Of a DNA stretch of 19,335 nt, positions 1-9,400 are shown in pieces. This stretch comes from JBGTKH01 sp041744735 (GTDB lineage Bacteria; Planctomycetota; Planctomycetia; Pirellulales; Pirellulaceae). Both the position numbers and the translations under genes were made by a program. Under the pieces are notes generated by a model. The model was not told where the DNA came from, did not search any database, and saw only the letters and a list, made by a program, of their open reading frames with translations. Every line of letters begins with the position of its first letter. Positions within the stretch are counted from its first letter, which is position 1. The DNA lies in the NCBI GenBank assembly GCA_041744735.1, contig JBGTKH010000708.1, forward strand, positions 1 to 19,335. The letters run 5' to 3'.

Positions 1-138
1 GCTGGGGCTGGCACTGGGCGAGGGCGCTTGAGCCCGCGCCGTTTGCCGAGTGGAAATGAAATTGGCCGCCAACATCAAGGCCACGGCGAACAGCGCATAG
101 GCGATGTGTTTATGACTGGACTTCTGATTGATAAGCAT
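1..138 (-). CDS. N-terminal part of an exported protein, possibly an ExbB/TolQ-type channel subunit
   Basis: Only the first 46 codons lie in the window; the frame is open to the left edge. The start is the ATG whose complement occupies 136-138, preceded on the minus strand by GGAGAG about 8 bases upstream, a good ribosome binding site. Residues 1-10 are polar and basic, residues 12-27 form a hydrophobic core, and a T-A-R-A-Q end with an Ala/Pro/Ser-rich continuation follows, so this is a signal peptide plus the start of a low-complexity linker. The gene lies 96 bases downstream of the large TPR gene on the same strand and is probably co-transcribed with it. In planctomycetes such TPR genes are often followed by MotA/TolQ/ExbB genes with an exported Ala/Pro-rich N-terminus. 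That family assignment is inferred from context only, because no diagnostic domain is visible here. Confidence 0.7.
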   Translation of the reverse strand, partial: MLINQKSSHKHIAYALFAVALMLAANFISTRQTARAQAPSPSASPS

Positions 139-182
139 CGACGTAACTCTCCGAGAAAAGCTTGAGGTAGGTGGGTCGCAGC

Positions 183-222
183 GGAATTCGTGAGAATTCC
201 GAAGTTTTACAACTTCGGCTAC
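183..222 (-). repeat. Double hairpin repeat with a GNRA-type loop, downstream of the TPR gene
   Basis: Read on the minus strand, 12 bases after the TPR stop codon, the sequence is GTAG followed by CCGAAGTT, a GTAA loop and AACTTCGG (218-199), an 8-bp perfect stem closed by a GNRA tetraloop. It runs directly into a second palindrome, GGAATTC/GAATTCC (200-183), with loop TCAC on this strand and GTGA on the other. The GTAGCCGAA start and the TTCGG end match the repeats at 4886-4959, although the stem core bases differ while remaining paired. It could act as a transcript end, a processing signal or a small dispersed element. No U-tract follows, so it is not a classical intrinsic terminator. Confidence 0.6.
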
Positions 223-234
223 GGATTCACGATG

Positions 235-3200
235 TTATTGCAATTTAGCCAACTCCGGCAGTCGCTTGCCGGCTTCTGCGGCCAGGGCATCGTTGGGATG
301 TTTTTCGGCCACATAGCCATAGGACGCCTTGGCATCATTAATCAGATCCGTCCGCTTGGCACCATTTGCCGTCTCGATTTGTACTTCGGCGCAACGTCCG
401 GCTTCGTAGCCCGCCTTGGCTTGCCACTTCTTGACCTCCGGCGGAGCTTGCTCGCCGCCGTAGCCGAACATCACGCGTTTGAACTCCTTGATCGCGTCGT
501 CGTACTTCTTCTGTTCGAAGAGCAGTTCGCCGATCATAAAGCGGGCGCGGGCTCCCACCTCGAAGCGCGACTTGGTCGCAGTCTGTTCATACGACTTCAG
601 CGCCTCGTCTGTATTCCCCAGATTCTGATTGGCCCAACCAATTTCGTAGATGGCTTCGGGGAGCAATTCGGATTCCGGGTAGGTGGTGGGGATCGTCTGC
701 AGGAACTTCAAGCTCTCAGCCCAATTCTTCAACTGCCCGGCACTTTGACCTCCGTGAAGCAGAATCAATACCTTGACCGTCTGAGGAATCTTTTCGTTGT
801 CGGCGATGGCGGTTTGAGCCGCAGTGAACGCTGGCAGGGCCTCGTCGTATTTCGCCAGCTTGAACAAGCTCTCGGCCTTCATGAACATGCCGTCGGCGGA
901 CAGCGGGCCCTGTGGCTGCTCGGCCACTTGCAGGCTAAACTGCTTCAGCGCTTCGTCGTATTGCTTCTGTTGATAGTGCGACCAGCCAAGTTTGTACGTC
1001 GACTTTTCGCCTAACTCCGACTTGCCGGCCTTCGCTTGTGCGGCCGCATAAGATTTGGCAGCTTCGGCGTACTGCTTGTCCTCATACTGCTTTTCGCCGA
1101 CGTGGAAGTTCGCCTCAGCGGCCAGTGGACTAGCTGCGTGGTCCGCAACCAGTTTCGTAAATGCGGCGATGGCTTCGTCGTTCTTATTTTGCAGCTTCAG
1201 CGACCACGCTAACTCATATTGCACTTTGTCGGCCGATGCGTACTTGGGATTCTCCGTTAACAGCGTTTCGAAGGTAGCCGCTGCCGCGGGGTAATCTTTA
1301 AGAGCCGTCTGCGCCAAGCCCAGCTCATACAACGCGTTGGCCTTTTGTGCCATATCCGGGTTGGACTTTAGATAAACGTTAATGTCGTCGATGGCGGCTT
1401 GATGTTCGCCCACCTGCCGCTGGCACATGCCGCGGGCAAAGTGCGAGTCGGGCACCAGCATGTGCTCTGGATGCTTGTCAATTAAGCCCGTAAAGGATTC
1501 AACGGCCGTCTTATAATCCTTGTCCTTAAGCTGCGCCCAACCCTTGCCATAATACGAGTACGGCGCATAGGCCGAATCGGCGTGATTGGTCAGCACGGCG
1601 TCATGTTCGACGATTGCCGTTTTAAAATCACCGTTGGTATAGCTGTACTCGGCCAAACGATAATGAGCCTGATCAAGCAAACGGCTGGCGGGGAAATCGG
1701 TGATCAACTGCTTAATCGACTTAATTGCCTCGTCCAACTTTTCCAAATCGCGTTGCGAGCGCGATAAGTAAAGCAGCGTTTCGTCGGCTTTCAGCCACTT
1801 GGGATCGGCAGCCAGCGATGCCGTCAGCGCCGTAACCGCCGGAGCATTCTGCTTTAGATAGAATTGGCTCGCGCCGAGCAGGAACTGTCCTTCGGCGATA
1901 TTCGCCGGCTTCTTCAAGCCGGCGACCAGTGGCTGCAGTGCATCGACCGTCTCCTGATACTTCTTCTGCAAGTACAAGCACAAGCCCAACCGCACCTGCC
2001 ACTGTTCAATCTCCGCATGATTCGCGTAGCTGGCTGTCAAGTCGCGATAGGCCTGTTCGGCTTCGGCATTCTTGTTCAACAGCAAATTGCACTCGGCCGC
2101 CACATACTTCACGTCCGGCACCAGTTTATGTTCCGGGTAAGCCGTGAGAAACTGAGCCGTGTGCATGAGCCCGTCGTCGAATTTCTTGAGATCGAGCGTC
2201 GCGAAGGCGGCGTTGTAGAGCGCCTGCGGAGCTTGTTCGTTCTGCGGATGGTCGGTGGCGATCTTCAAATACAGAGCGATTGATTCGGCGCGCTGATCCG
2301 GCAGTTCGTACAGCGCGTCAGCTTGGTCTATCTTCAAGTTGACCAGATAGAGATTGTCGGCCGGCACGTTGGGCAGCGTCTTGGCCGCCAGATCAGCAAC
2401 CTTCGCCGCGTCTCCGTTGCGCAGATCGATGCGGCAAATCCAATGCGCCGCTTCCGGTACGTTGTCGCCGCCGCCATCCAGCACCGACTGAAACCACTTA
2501 CGGGCGTCGTCGTACTTCTCGCCCCGATAGTAACAACGGGCCGCCGAAACCGTCGCCTCGCCGACGTATCCCGAAGAGGCAAACTCCGTCGGAATGCGAG
2601 CGTAGAGATCGCCCGCGTCATTGAACCGCTCTTGCTTGAGAACCCCGAACGCTTGACGGAAAATCGCGTGATCCGCTAATGCAAACTTCTCGACCGCGGC
2701 CGCTTCGGCGAACATCTTCTCGGCCTGCGCGAACAACGGCTTCGCTTCGGCCGCCATATTGCCAGCCTCAGCCGCCAGCCCGGCTTGCAACACCGTCTCG
2801 GCCTTACGCATACGGACTTCGGTGATCAGACCGCTGGTGGCACAATCCGTCAAGAACAGGTCGTACGTCTGGCCGGCCTGAGGATATTGGCCCAACTCTT
2901 CCTGAGTGACGCCCAAGGCATACAGCGCGTCGCAACGCAGCGGCGACTGGGCGTGATCTTTCACCAGTTGGTCGTACGCCGCGACCGCTTCCGCCTTCTT
3001 GTTCACTGCATACTGCGATTCGCCCAGAAAGAACAGTGCCTGATCCGTGCGCTTGCCTTTGTCCTTGGGGAACTCCTTGATCATCGCGTCGAACGAGGCC
3101 GCAGCCTTGGCATACTGAGCCGCATCGCCTTGCTTGCCCAACGTGTACTGTGACCAACCCAAGTTCAAATATGCGTCTTCGCGAGTTTCCAGCTTGGGGT

Positions 3201-3522
3201 GATTGGCGATAGCCGCCGCGAAGGCCTCCGCCGATTTGTCATACTTCTTGAGCTGCAGTTGGCAGACTCCCAAATAATGTTGGGCCTTGCCCGCCAGAGG
3301 ATCTTTGGGAAACTGCTTGAGAAACTTCTCCCATTCATCGACGGCCAATTCGTATTCGCCGTTGTTTTGAAAGTTCGCCGCGTCGCTGTAAATGGTCAGT
3401 GCTTCGGGCGATGACTCTTGGGCTCTCGCCGCTTCGCCCCATAGCGCCAACGACGATGCCGCGACCAACAACGACAACACCATCGGGGCAAACCGGCCCC
3501 AGCGGAGACAGCAACCTTTCAT
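235..3522 (-). CDS. Exported giant tetratricopeptide-repeat protein
   Basis: A 1095-residue protein built almost entirely of TPR units. Recurring A-x-Y-x-L-G and Y-x-x-A-x-x-x-F patterns spaced about 34-37 residues apart run from about residue 40 to the C-terminus. The frame is open 48 codons further upstream, but the start chosen is the ATG complementary to 3520-3522: GAGGAAG lies just upstream on the minus strand, and the protein then begins with a clear signal peptide (basic start, hydrophobic core about residues 12-28, A-R-A-Q cleavage region near residue 33). The repeats resemble YbgF/CpoB and BamD-like periplasmic TPR proteins. The likely role is a protein-protein scaffold at the cell envelope, and the following exported gene (1-138) fits an ExbB/TolQ partnership. 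The exact partner is inference. The length is far above that of single-domain CpoB, as is usual for planctomycete TPR proteins. Confidence 0.9.
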   Translation of the reverse strand: MKGCCLRWGRFAPMVLSLLVAASSLALWGEAARAQESSPEALTIYSDAANFQNNGEYELAVDEWEKFLKQFPKDPLAGKAQHYLGVCQLQLKKYDKSAEAFAAAIANHPKLETREDAYLNLGWSQYTLGKQGDAAQYAKAAASFDAMIKEFPKDKGKRTDQALFFLGESQYAVNKKAEAVAAYDQLVKDHAQSPLRCDALYALGVTQEELGQYPQAGQTYDLFLTDCATSGLITEVRMRKAETVLQAGLAAEAGNMAAEAKPLFAQAEKMFAEAAAVEKFALADHAIFRQAFGVLKQERFNDAGDLYARIPTEFASSGYVGEATVSAARCYYRGEKYDDARKWFQSVLDGGGDNVPEAAHWICRIDLRNGDAAKVADLAAKTLPNVPADNLYLVNLKIDQADALYELPDQRAESIALYLKIATDHPQNEQAPQALYNAAFATLDLKKFDDGLMHTAQFLTAYPEHKLVPDVKYVAAECNLLLNKNAEAEQAYRDLTASYANHAEIEQWQVRLGLCLYLQKKYQETVDALQPLVAGLKKPANIAEGQFLLGASQFYLKQNAPAVTALTASLAADPKWLKADETLLYLSRSQRDLEKLDEAIKSIKQLITDFPASRLLDQAHYRLAEYSYTNGDFKTAIVEHDAVLTNHADSAYAPYSYYGKGWAQLKDKDYKTAVESFTGLIDKHPEHMLVPDSHFARGMCQRQVGEHQAAIDDINVYLKSNPDMAQKANALYELGLAQTALKDYPAAAATFETLLTENPKYASADKVQYELAWSLKLQNKNDEAIAAFTKLVADHAASPLAAEANFHVGEKQYEDKQYAEAAKSYAAAQAKAGKSELGEKSTYKLGWSHYQQKQYDEALKQFSLQVAEQPQGPLSADGMFMKAESLFKLAKYDEALPAFTAAQTAIADNEKIPQTVKVLILLHGGQSAGQLKNWAESLKFLQTIPTTYPESELLPEAIYEIGWANQNLGNTDEALKSYEQTATKSRFEVGARARFMIGELLFEQKKYDDAIKEFKRVMFGYGGEQAPPEVKKWQAKAGYEAGRCAEVQIETANGAKRTDLINDAKASYGYVAEKHPNDALAAEAGKRLPELAKLQ

Positions 3523-3908
3523 TGTTCTTCCTCGTGCTACTTTCAAAACGGAGGCCCCTGAGCAGATACGGTTACAAGCAAGGTAGGGTGGGTACGCCGA
3601 TCGGGCGCGCAACGAACCGCCATGTTTCGGCGAGCGACACCGCTTGGCCGAATGGTCGGGCTTCATTGTACCCTCCAGCGCGGTCGTTATGCTGACCGCG
3701 TTTTCGGGGTTGAGAAGTGTCGCGAGAGTTGCCTGTTCCCTGTTCCTCGCGCCGAGTCAACCATCCAGCCGGCGTAGCCCATCAGTCTATCGTGGTAATC
3801 GCCGCCGCAATACCCCCCCGCGGAATGGCGGCGACAAAGTTAAATGGTTTCCTTCGCGGCGTCGCATTCAACTGGCCAATCGCCAAAGATCTACGTACGC
3901 TGGTAACC
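3523..3908. other. 386-bp divergent intergenic region
   Basis: This spacer separates the divergently transcribed TPR gene and epimerase gene and should hold both promoters, but I could not identify a convincing -35/-10 pair for either. It contains a 7-bp GC-rich hairpin (CGCGGTC at 3679-3685, GACCGCG at 3694-3700) followed by TTTTC. This resembles a weak intrinsic terminator on the plus strand and might insulate the epimerase from upstream reading. Short open frames on both strands here lack ribosome binding sites and recognisable motifs, so I call no gene. Confidence 0.4.
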
Positions 3909-4889
3909 ATGAAACGAGTCCTTGTCACCGGCGGCGCCGGCTTCATTGGTTCGCATTTGACCGAAGCGCTTCTGGCCCGCGGTTGCCGCGTTACGGTGGT
4001 TGATGATGAGTCGACCGGTTCAGCGGCCAATCTTGCCGGCGTTAAGAACGAGCCGCGATTCAGCTACATCCGCAGCAGCATCGCCGACGGCGGCTTAATT
4101 CGGCGAGTGGTGGCGGATGTAGACGAGGTGTACCATCTGGCCGCGGCGGTTGGCGTCGCGTTAATTGCTCGCCAGCCGATTCAAACGATTGAGCGCAACA
4201 TCGCGCCGACACAGTTGTTACTCGACGAACTCTGCCGCCGCGTTGTGCGGGGCGAACCTGTCAAAATGTTTCTGGCGAGCACCAGTGAAGTCTACGGCAA
4301 GAATCCCAAGGCGGTTTGGACGGAGGACGACGATCTAGTGTTCGGCCCCACCACGCGCGCTCGTTGGTCGTACGGCGTGTCGAAGGCGGTCGACGAATTT
4401 CTCGCGCTGGCTTGCTGGAAACAAGATCGTCTGCCGGTGGTCATCGGGCGATTCTTCAACGTTGTCGGCCCGCGGCAAACGGGCGCGTATGGAATGGTGT
4501 TGCCGCGGTTCGTCGATGCCGCACTGGCCGGAGAACCGCTGATCGTGCATGACGATGGCCGGCAAATCCGCTGCTTCGCGCATGTCCGCGATGTTGTCTC
4601 TGCCGTGCTGGCGCTGATGGACACACCGTCCGCCGTCGGCCGAGTCTTCAACATCGGCAGTGACCAGCCCGTGACGATTCTCGAGTTAGCTCAGCGAGTC
4701 GCCACCGCAGCAGAGAGCGCTGCGCCGATTCAATTCCAAAGTTACTCCGACGCCTACGACGTAGATTTTGAAGACATCCGCCGCCGAGTCCCCGACCTCT
4801 CGCGTTTGCGAGCGGCGATCGACTACCGGCGGCAATACGACTTGACTGCCATCATCGAGGAATTGATCGCCACACATCGCAAGCCGTAG
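3909..4889 (+). CDS. NAD-dependent epimerase/dehydratase (extended SDR family), sugar-nucleotide type
   Basis: A 326-residue protein of the extended short-chain dehydrogenase/reductase family. The start at 3909 places the NAD-binding motif GGAGFIG at residues 8-14, exactly where the family has it; the frame is open further upstream but that part has no family features. The catalytic elements are visible: S-T-S at 124-126 and Y155-x-x-x-K159, followed by R-F-F-N-V-V-G-P-R at 181-189, typical of UDP-glucuronate decarboxylase and UDP-glucose 4-epimerase relatives. The protein probably converts a nucleotide sugar in the cytoplasm for surface polysaccharide or glycan synthesis; the substrate cannot be read from the sequence. 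The ribosome binding site is weak. The TAG stop codon (4887-4889) lies inside the first unit of a hairpin repeat. The gene converges on the Gfo/Idh/MocA gene. Confidence 0.88.
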   Translation: MKRVLVTGGAGFIGSHLTEALLARGCRVTVVDDESTGSAANLAGVKNEPRFSYIRSSIADGGLIRRVVADVDEVYHLAAAVGVALIARQPIQTIERNIAPTQLLLDELCRRVVRGEPVKMFLASTSEVYGKNPKAVWTEDDDLVFGPTTRARWSYGVSKAVDEFLALACWKQDRLPVVIGRFFNVVGPRQTGAYGMVLPRFVDAALAGEPLIVHDDGRQIRCFAHVRDVVSAVLALMDTPSAVGRVFNIGSDQPVTILELAQRVATAAESAAPIQFQSYSDAYDVDFEDIRRRVPDLSRLRAAIDYRRQYDLTAIIEELIATHRKP

Positions 4890-4959
4890 CCGAACTCTAT
4901 CTGTAGCCGAACTCGTGAGAGTTCGGACTATCTGTAGCCGAACTCGTGAGAGTTCGGAC
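4886..4959 (+). repeat. Tandem GTAGCCGAACTC hairpin repeats overlapping the epimerase stop codon
   Basis: Three tandem units start with GTAGCCGAACTC at 4886, 4903 and 4934. Units two and three are complete: CCGAACTC, GTGA, GAGTTCGG (hairpins 4907-4926 and 4938-4957), an 8-bp perfect stem with a GNRA tetraloop. The first unit lacks the GTGA and right arm. A TATCT spacer precedes units two and three. The TAG in unit one is the stop codon of the epimerase. The repeat lies between convergent genes and could serve as a transcription or processing barrier; no U-tract follows. A relative with a different but still paired stem lies at 183-222. Confidence 0.75.
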
Positions 4960-4986
4960 GTTGGGTTGGCATCGATGCACTCGGAT

Positions 4987-5009
4987 GGTCGGCTCGGAGA
5001 GCCAACCTA
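4987..5009 (-). terminator. Hairpin beginning at the stop codon of the Gfo/Idh/MocA gene
   Basis: On the minus strand GGTTGGCTC, a TCC loop and GAGCCGACC form a 9-bp stem with one G-U pair. The first G of the stem is also the last base of the TAG stop codon of the oxidoreductase gene (complement of 5007-5009). No U-tract follows, so a factor-independent terminator is only one possibility; a dispersed repeat or 3'-end processing element fits as well. With the plus-strand repeats at 4886-4959 it places hairpins at the ends of both convergent transcripts. Confidence 0.5.
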
Positions 5010-6104
5010 CAGCATCGATAGTGGATTCATGCGATTCTCTAGCGGCAACTTTACAGGTCCGCCGCTGCGGTGGGACTCGAAGACAGCAGCGATCATTTCC
5101 ACGGTCATGCGCGCCTCGTAGATGTTGCACTCGGGCAAGCGGTCTTCGTCGATCGCGGCGAGCAAGTCGGCGACAGCCAGAATGTTGCCGCCGTTCAGGC
5201 CGCGGTCGGTTAGCGGCTCTTCCTTGCCGATGCCGGCCGAGCTGACCGGAATCCACTTCGCGCCGCTGCGGCCGGGCGACCATGTGGGATCGGGCAGGAA
5301 GTTCACCGTCGGCAAATGGCCCGTGAGAATCTCCAGCACGCCCTTCGACCCGTAGATCTGCAGACCAAAGCGATTGCCGGCGGCATTGCGGCGCGAACCA
5401 AAGTACGCGGTCGCGCCTTCGGCCAGTCCGTACATTGCCGCCACGGTGTCGCCAGCCAGCGGACCGATGCCTTCGTTGCCTTCTTTGACGTCGGCCTTCG
5501 CGATCGGCTGACCGTTCTGCTGCACCGATCCAAAGCACCACAGCGGCTCGCCGCCGAAGTGGTGAATCAGATTCATCACGTGGCTGCCGAGCACCCATAG
5601 GTCTTCGCCGCCGCCGCGCGCGTCTTCCTTGCCGCGGCCGCGCAACTCCAGCAACTGGCCAAGCTGTCCGTCGAAGATCAGATCTCGCACCGCCTGCAGC
5701 TTGGGGCTGTAACGCGTCTGATGAGCGATGGCGAATTTCACTTTGTGCTTCTCGCAGGCCGCGATCATTTGGTCGGCCTCTTCCAGCGAGCGGCACATCG
5801 GCTTTTCTGAATAGACGTGCATGCCACGCTCGGCTGCGGCCAGCACCATGTCTCGACGTTGATCGAGCCACCGCGGACAGACGGCCACGATGTCCGGCTT
5901 CGTCTCGTCTAACAGCTTGCGATAGTCCGCAAAACCCTGAGGCGCTTTCAATCGTTTGATCGCTTCCGCCAGTCCCGTTTCGTTCGCATCCGCCACGCCC
6001 ACGATTTCGCAGTCGGGCATCGCCATCCACACGGTGTCGATGCCGTGTCCATAATTCCCTTGCCCCGTGTGTCCAATGACGCCCACGCGATAGTTTGCTG
6101 CCAC
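5007..6104 (-). CDS. Gfo/Idh/MocA family oxidoreductase
   Basis: A 365-residue NAD(P)-dependent oxidoreductase. The start chosen is a GTG (complement of 6102-6104), preceded by GAAGGAG at a normal distance. It places the Rossmann fold at the N-terminus (V-G-V-I-G-H-T-G-Q-G at residues 7-16, V-A-D-A at 37-40). Translating from upstream ATGs would read through a palindromic repeat and add about 80 unrelated residues. The family E-K-P motif is at 100-102 and the G-S-H-V-M-N-L-I-H-H stretch at 173-182 matches the substrate-side region. Members oxidise or reduce sugars, inositols or related polyols; the substrate cannot be told here. There is no signal peptide, so the protein is probably cytoplasmic. 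It converges with the epimerase gene, and its TAG stop is the first element of a hairpin. Confidence 0.88.
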   Translation of the reverse strand: MAANYRVGVIGHTGQGNYGHGIDTVWMAMPDCEIVGVADANETGLAEAIKRLKAPQGFADYRKLLDETKPDIVAVCPRWLDQRRDMVLAAAERGMHVYSEKPMCRSLEEADQMIAACEKHKVKFAIAHQTRYSPKLQAVRDLIFDGQLGQLLELRGRGKEDARGGGEDLWVLGSHVMNLIHHFGGEPLWCFGSVQQNGQPIAKADVKEGNEGIGPLAGDTVAAMYGLAEGATAYFGSRRNAAGNRFGLQIYGSKGVLEILTGHLPTVNFLPDPTWSPGRSGAKWIPVSSAGIGKEEPLTDRGLNGGNILAVADLLAAIDEDRLPECNIYEARMTVEMIAAVFESHRSGGPVKLPLENRMNPLSML

Positions 6105-6217
6105 GAGATTGCTCCTTCGAAGGCGAATGATGAAGTCGAACGGTTCGCTGATTGTCGCACAGGGTGACCGCCATTGCAAACGTGTTCGGACATTCCCTGA
6201 CCCCGCTACACCTGGTA

Positions 6218-6366
6218 GGCAGTGTCCCAACATCGTGTTGCTGAGCAGCTTTGGGTGGCTGGGGCTGAGTCCGCGAAGCCCCAGTACGTTGCAAGCTGGG
6301 CTTCGCGGACTCAGCCCCAGCCACCCTCCGTTCATTCTCGTTAGCAACACAATGTTGGGACACTAC
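6218..6366. mobile_element. 149-bp palindromic MITE-like element with 9-bp flanking direct repeat
   Basis: Outer terminal inverted repeats of about 25 bp (left from 6221, AGTGTCCCAACATCGTGTTG; right its near-complement ending about 6365) enclose an inner inverted repeat: left arm 6253-6284 and right arm 6296-6326, matching over 31 of 32 positions with one deletion, around an 11-base loop. The 9-mer CACCTGGTA flanks the element at 6209-6217 and 6367-6375, as expected for a target-site duplication. There is no coding capacity, so it is non-autonomous. It fills much of the 366-bp gap between the divergent oxidoreductase and SHD1-protein genes. Confidence 0.7.
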
Positions 6367-6382
6367 CACCTGGTAAAAATCA

Positions 6383-6410
6383 TTGACAACGGGGGGTGTC
6401 AGGTTTAAAT
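6383..6410 (+). promoter_or_regulatory. Possible sigma70-type promoter of the SHD1-protein gene
   Basis: A perfect TTGACA at 6383-6388 is followed after 16 bases by TTAAAT (4 of 6 matches to TATAAT), about 60 bases upstream of the start at 6471. The TGACA of the -35 box and TGTCA at about 6397-6401 form a short inverted repeat around a G-run. The site lies just outside the right end of the MITE-like element, so the insertion would not have destroyed it. The -10 match is weak. Confidence 0.35.
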
Positions 6411-6470
6411 TGAGATCCACTTGTCAAAGGACACAATCGGAATGGGCCAGCGATGTGAAAGGGCCGTATC

Positions 6471-9400
6471 ATGTCTCGCATCGGAATGCTTGCGGCATTG
6501 GTGGTTTTCCAATTCACGCTCACCCTATCGGCTCGCGAGTGGACGTCACGCACTGGCGAGTCCTTGGGGGACGCGGAGCTAGTGGATGCCGGGCAGGGGA
6601 TGGCCGTTCTAAAACAAACGGCCGACGGAAAGCTTAAGGTCGTACAGTTTTCGCAGCTCAGTCTGGGCGACGTCCAATACATTCGCGAGGCGATGAACGC
6701 GGCTGGTGTCGATCTAGAGACACACAAACCGGTATTGCCGGCCGGCACGACTACGGCACCAGCACCCGCCCCAGCGCCAACGAGCACAACGGCGCCCGCC
6801 GCGACTGCCCAACAAGGCGGCCCGCCTTTAGCCGTTGCCGGAAAGGCGGGTTGGCAAGTTGCGGTTGATCCAGCGCCCGAAAAATGGACCGTGACACCAA
6901 CGCAGTTGCGGATTCAAGTCCCCAAGGGCTTTTCTGAAGACGACATCTTGTTTACCAGCACGTCCAGCCCTTTTGTTCTCTTAGGCGGAAGCTCTAGCGA
7001 TGCGGCACGCGAGCTATGGGACTTGCGCCGTGGCGAGCGGGTGGGGTTGCTGCGACAAGCGGACAGAGTTGAAAAGACCGCGCTGAGCCCAGATGGACGT
7101 TACCTCGCAACCCATTCCTCCCGCGCATCGGAACAACTGAATATATGGAGCTTTGAGAGCAACAGCTCGGTGCGGCAAATTGCCTTGAGCGACCGTTCGG
7201 GATCGGTTTATGGGGTGGACTTCGCGACACCCGGCCGGATTGTTGCCTCTCTTGTCTTGGAGCGAGCCATAGTTGTTTTCGACGTGAACACTGGCCAGCC
7301 CATCACCAAGATACCGGTGGAGTCTATTGCGACGGCCGATCGCTATGCCATCAGCTCCGGCGGAAACTACCTGGCGCTGGCCGGCGATAACCGCATTCAG
7401 ATGTACGATCTACGAAACGGGGCCTTTGCGGGCGACCTGCCGATTGACACGGGAAAGCAGGGATACTTGCAAATCAAGGCCATCGCTTTTTCGCCCGACG
7501 GCGAAGAGATCGCGATCCTGGTGGAACAGTCGCAGGATATGATTTTGTTTTGCTGGTCGATGAAAACGGGCGCTTCGTTGGCCAAACATGTATTGAAGCA
7601 ACCTCATCCCCGCACTCACATTTCCAGCAGTTCTCGGCATCGCGTCATCGATTGGCTGCACGGCGGCCGCGGCTGGCTGGTGCAGGGCAGCGCGATTATC
7701 GACCGCGAGAAGGGTGGTCCGGTGTGGGTTGCGGATGATGGACTTTCCAGCATCACGCGGGGCGTGCGACGCGTGATCGATGAGCAACGCTTTTTGGTCC
7801 TACGGGGTGACTATAATTCGCGCACACTTGTGACGGAACCGATTCCCTGGGACACCATTGCGGAGGCCCAGCGAGTTGTTTCGCAAGGCGGAAAGTTGCA
7901 GGACGTGGGACGTCCCGACGTGAAACCGGTGGACTGGTCGGGATGCAAACAATTAACGCTCGGGCCGCCCAGCGGCGAGTATCAGCCCGCACTTCTGCCT
8001 GCTGTTCCAGCCAATGTGCAGCCGTTCACGGTGAGTCGACAACAAGGCCAGCCGAAGGCCCTGTACTTGCTGTCGTCTGACACTTATCGTGTGTTGGTCA
8101 GCAGCGATCCTGCGGACTATAACAAACGGCTTAAGGGCATGGAAATCAGCCGGGCCGGTCAGAACGCTGATGTCTTTGAACTGGCCGGTGGCAAGCATCT
8201 TTTTAGTTTCTCAATTCCGTTTGCGACAGAATTGCTGGGAGTGAGTCCTTCAGCTAAGCAAGGCATTTATCGCGAGGTGCAATCGAAGGATCGCGTCGAT
8301 GTATTTAATCTTGAGTCCGGCGAACATCGCGTGGCGTTTCGGCCGTCGCGTCCAGAGGCAGAACCAAGTAGCCTCAGTTATAACCAACACGTCGAATGGG
8401 CCGAATTTGTTGATGAAGAGCACGTGCTAACGTTGACGAAGGGCGGCGATTTGGTGCATTGGACATTGGATGGTTGTCGAGCGAATTACAGCCTTCCGCT
8501 TGGTTCCAACAGCAAAGCGTATCTGAATCCCACACGCAGCCACTGCCTGGTCGCTACGGGTGGCAATTCGGTGCACTTGCTTGAAACCGCCACGGGCGCG
8601 TGCTGCGCGCGGCTGACTTTTCCAAATCAGCCCATTCCTGCGCCGGTTTCAGACGTATCATTCCGCAGCGATGGCCGGCTCGTAGCCCTGCTCTTGTTTT
8701 TGGGTGACAAGCGGCGTCTGCTCGTCTGGGATTTGCAGCGCAATAGCGTCGCGAGCGACGTCATCTTGTCCTACAGCACGCTGGGAATGAGTTGGTGCGG
8801 ACGAGCTCACGTTGCGTTACACAACACGAATGTGGTAGTCGGTGGCCCGGTGCGTACTCAACAACGCATCACCGTCGTGGATGTGGCAAACCAGCGCGTG
8901 GTGTGGAACTATATGGCGCCGATCGGGACCCTGGCCGTCGATGGGCCGGGCGACCGGCTGTGGGGACTGGTGCCCGACGCGAGCTTTAGTGGGCGCCAGT
9001 TTGTGAGCGTCGCGCTGCCCGATCCCGAGGCGGCCGGCATTATTGCCGCAACCCCGCCGCCCGCACCCCTTTTCGGTCCGGGGACAAAGGTCGCGCTGAA
9101 AATCAACATGGGCGGCTTGCCGGACGAGTTGGCCGACCGCCGGGAACGCGAAGATCAGATGGCCAAGTCGCTCGACGAACATTTCCGAGGCGCGCTCGGC
9201 AAGGCGGGCCTACAGATCGACGACTCGGCGCCGGTCACGTTGGAAGTGAGCTTGAAGAACTTGACTCAGGAAGAGATTCTCGTCATTAGCTCGCGGTTCA
9301 GCTATGGCGGCGCAGCACTAATCGTCTTGTCAACTCAATCGGTGCACGCCCGCCTGGCGATCCGGCAAGGTGCAGATCGGGTGCTCTGGGAGCAACAAAA

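Noticed and set aside
190..1014. A 274-codon plus-strand frame antisense to the TPR gene
   Set aside because: No family motif and no ribosome binding site; it mirrors the codon pattern of the TPR gene on the other strand.
3717..3908. 64-residue N-terminal extension of the epimerase
   Set aside because: It would put the GGAGFIG motif at residue 72 instead of 8 and contains no signal or family feature.
4886..4959. Tandem repeats considered as a CRISPR array
   Set aside because: Units are short and separated by the same 5-base TATCT, not by unique spacers, and no cas gene is in the window.
6105..6350. N-terminal extension of the Gfo/Idh/MocA protein from an upstream ATG
   Set aside because: The extra 82 residues are the translation of the palindromic element and spacer. 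The GTG at 6104 has a good ribosome binding site and starts right at the Rossmann fold.
4897..6420. A 507-codon open frame on the minus strand over the oxidoreductase gene
   Set aside because: It is Arg-rich and motif-free, and lies out of frame with the clear Gfo/Idh/MocA protein; it also reads through the palindromic element. It is a shadow frame.
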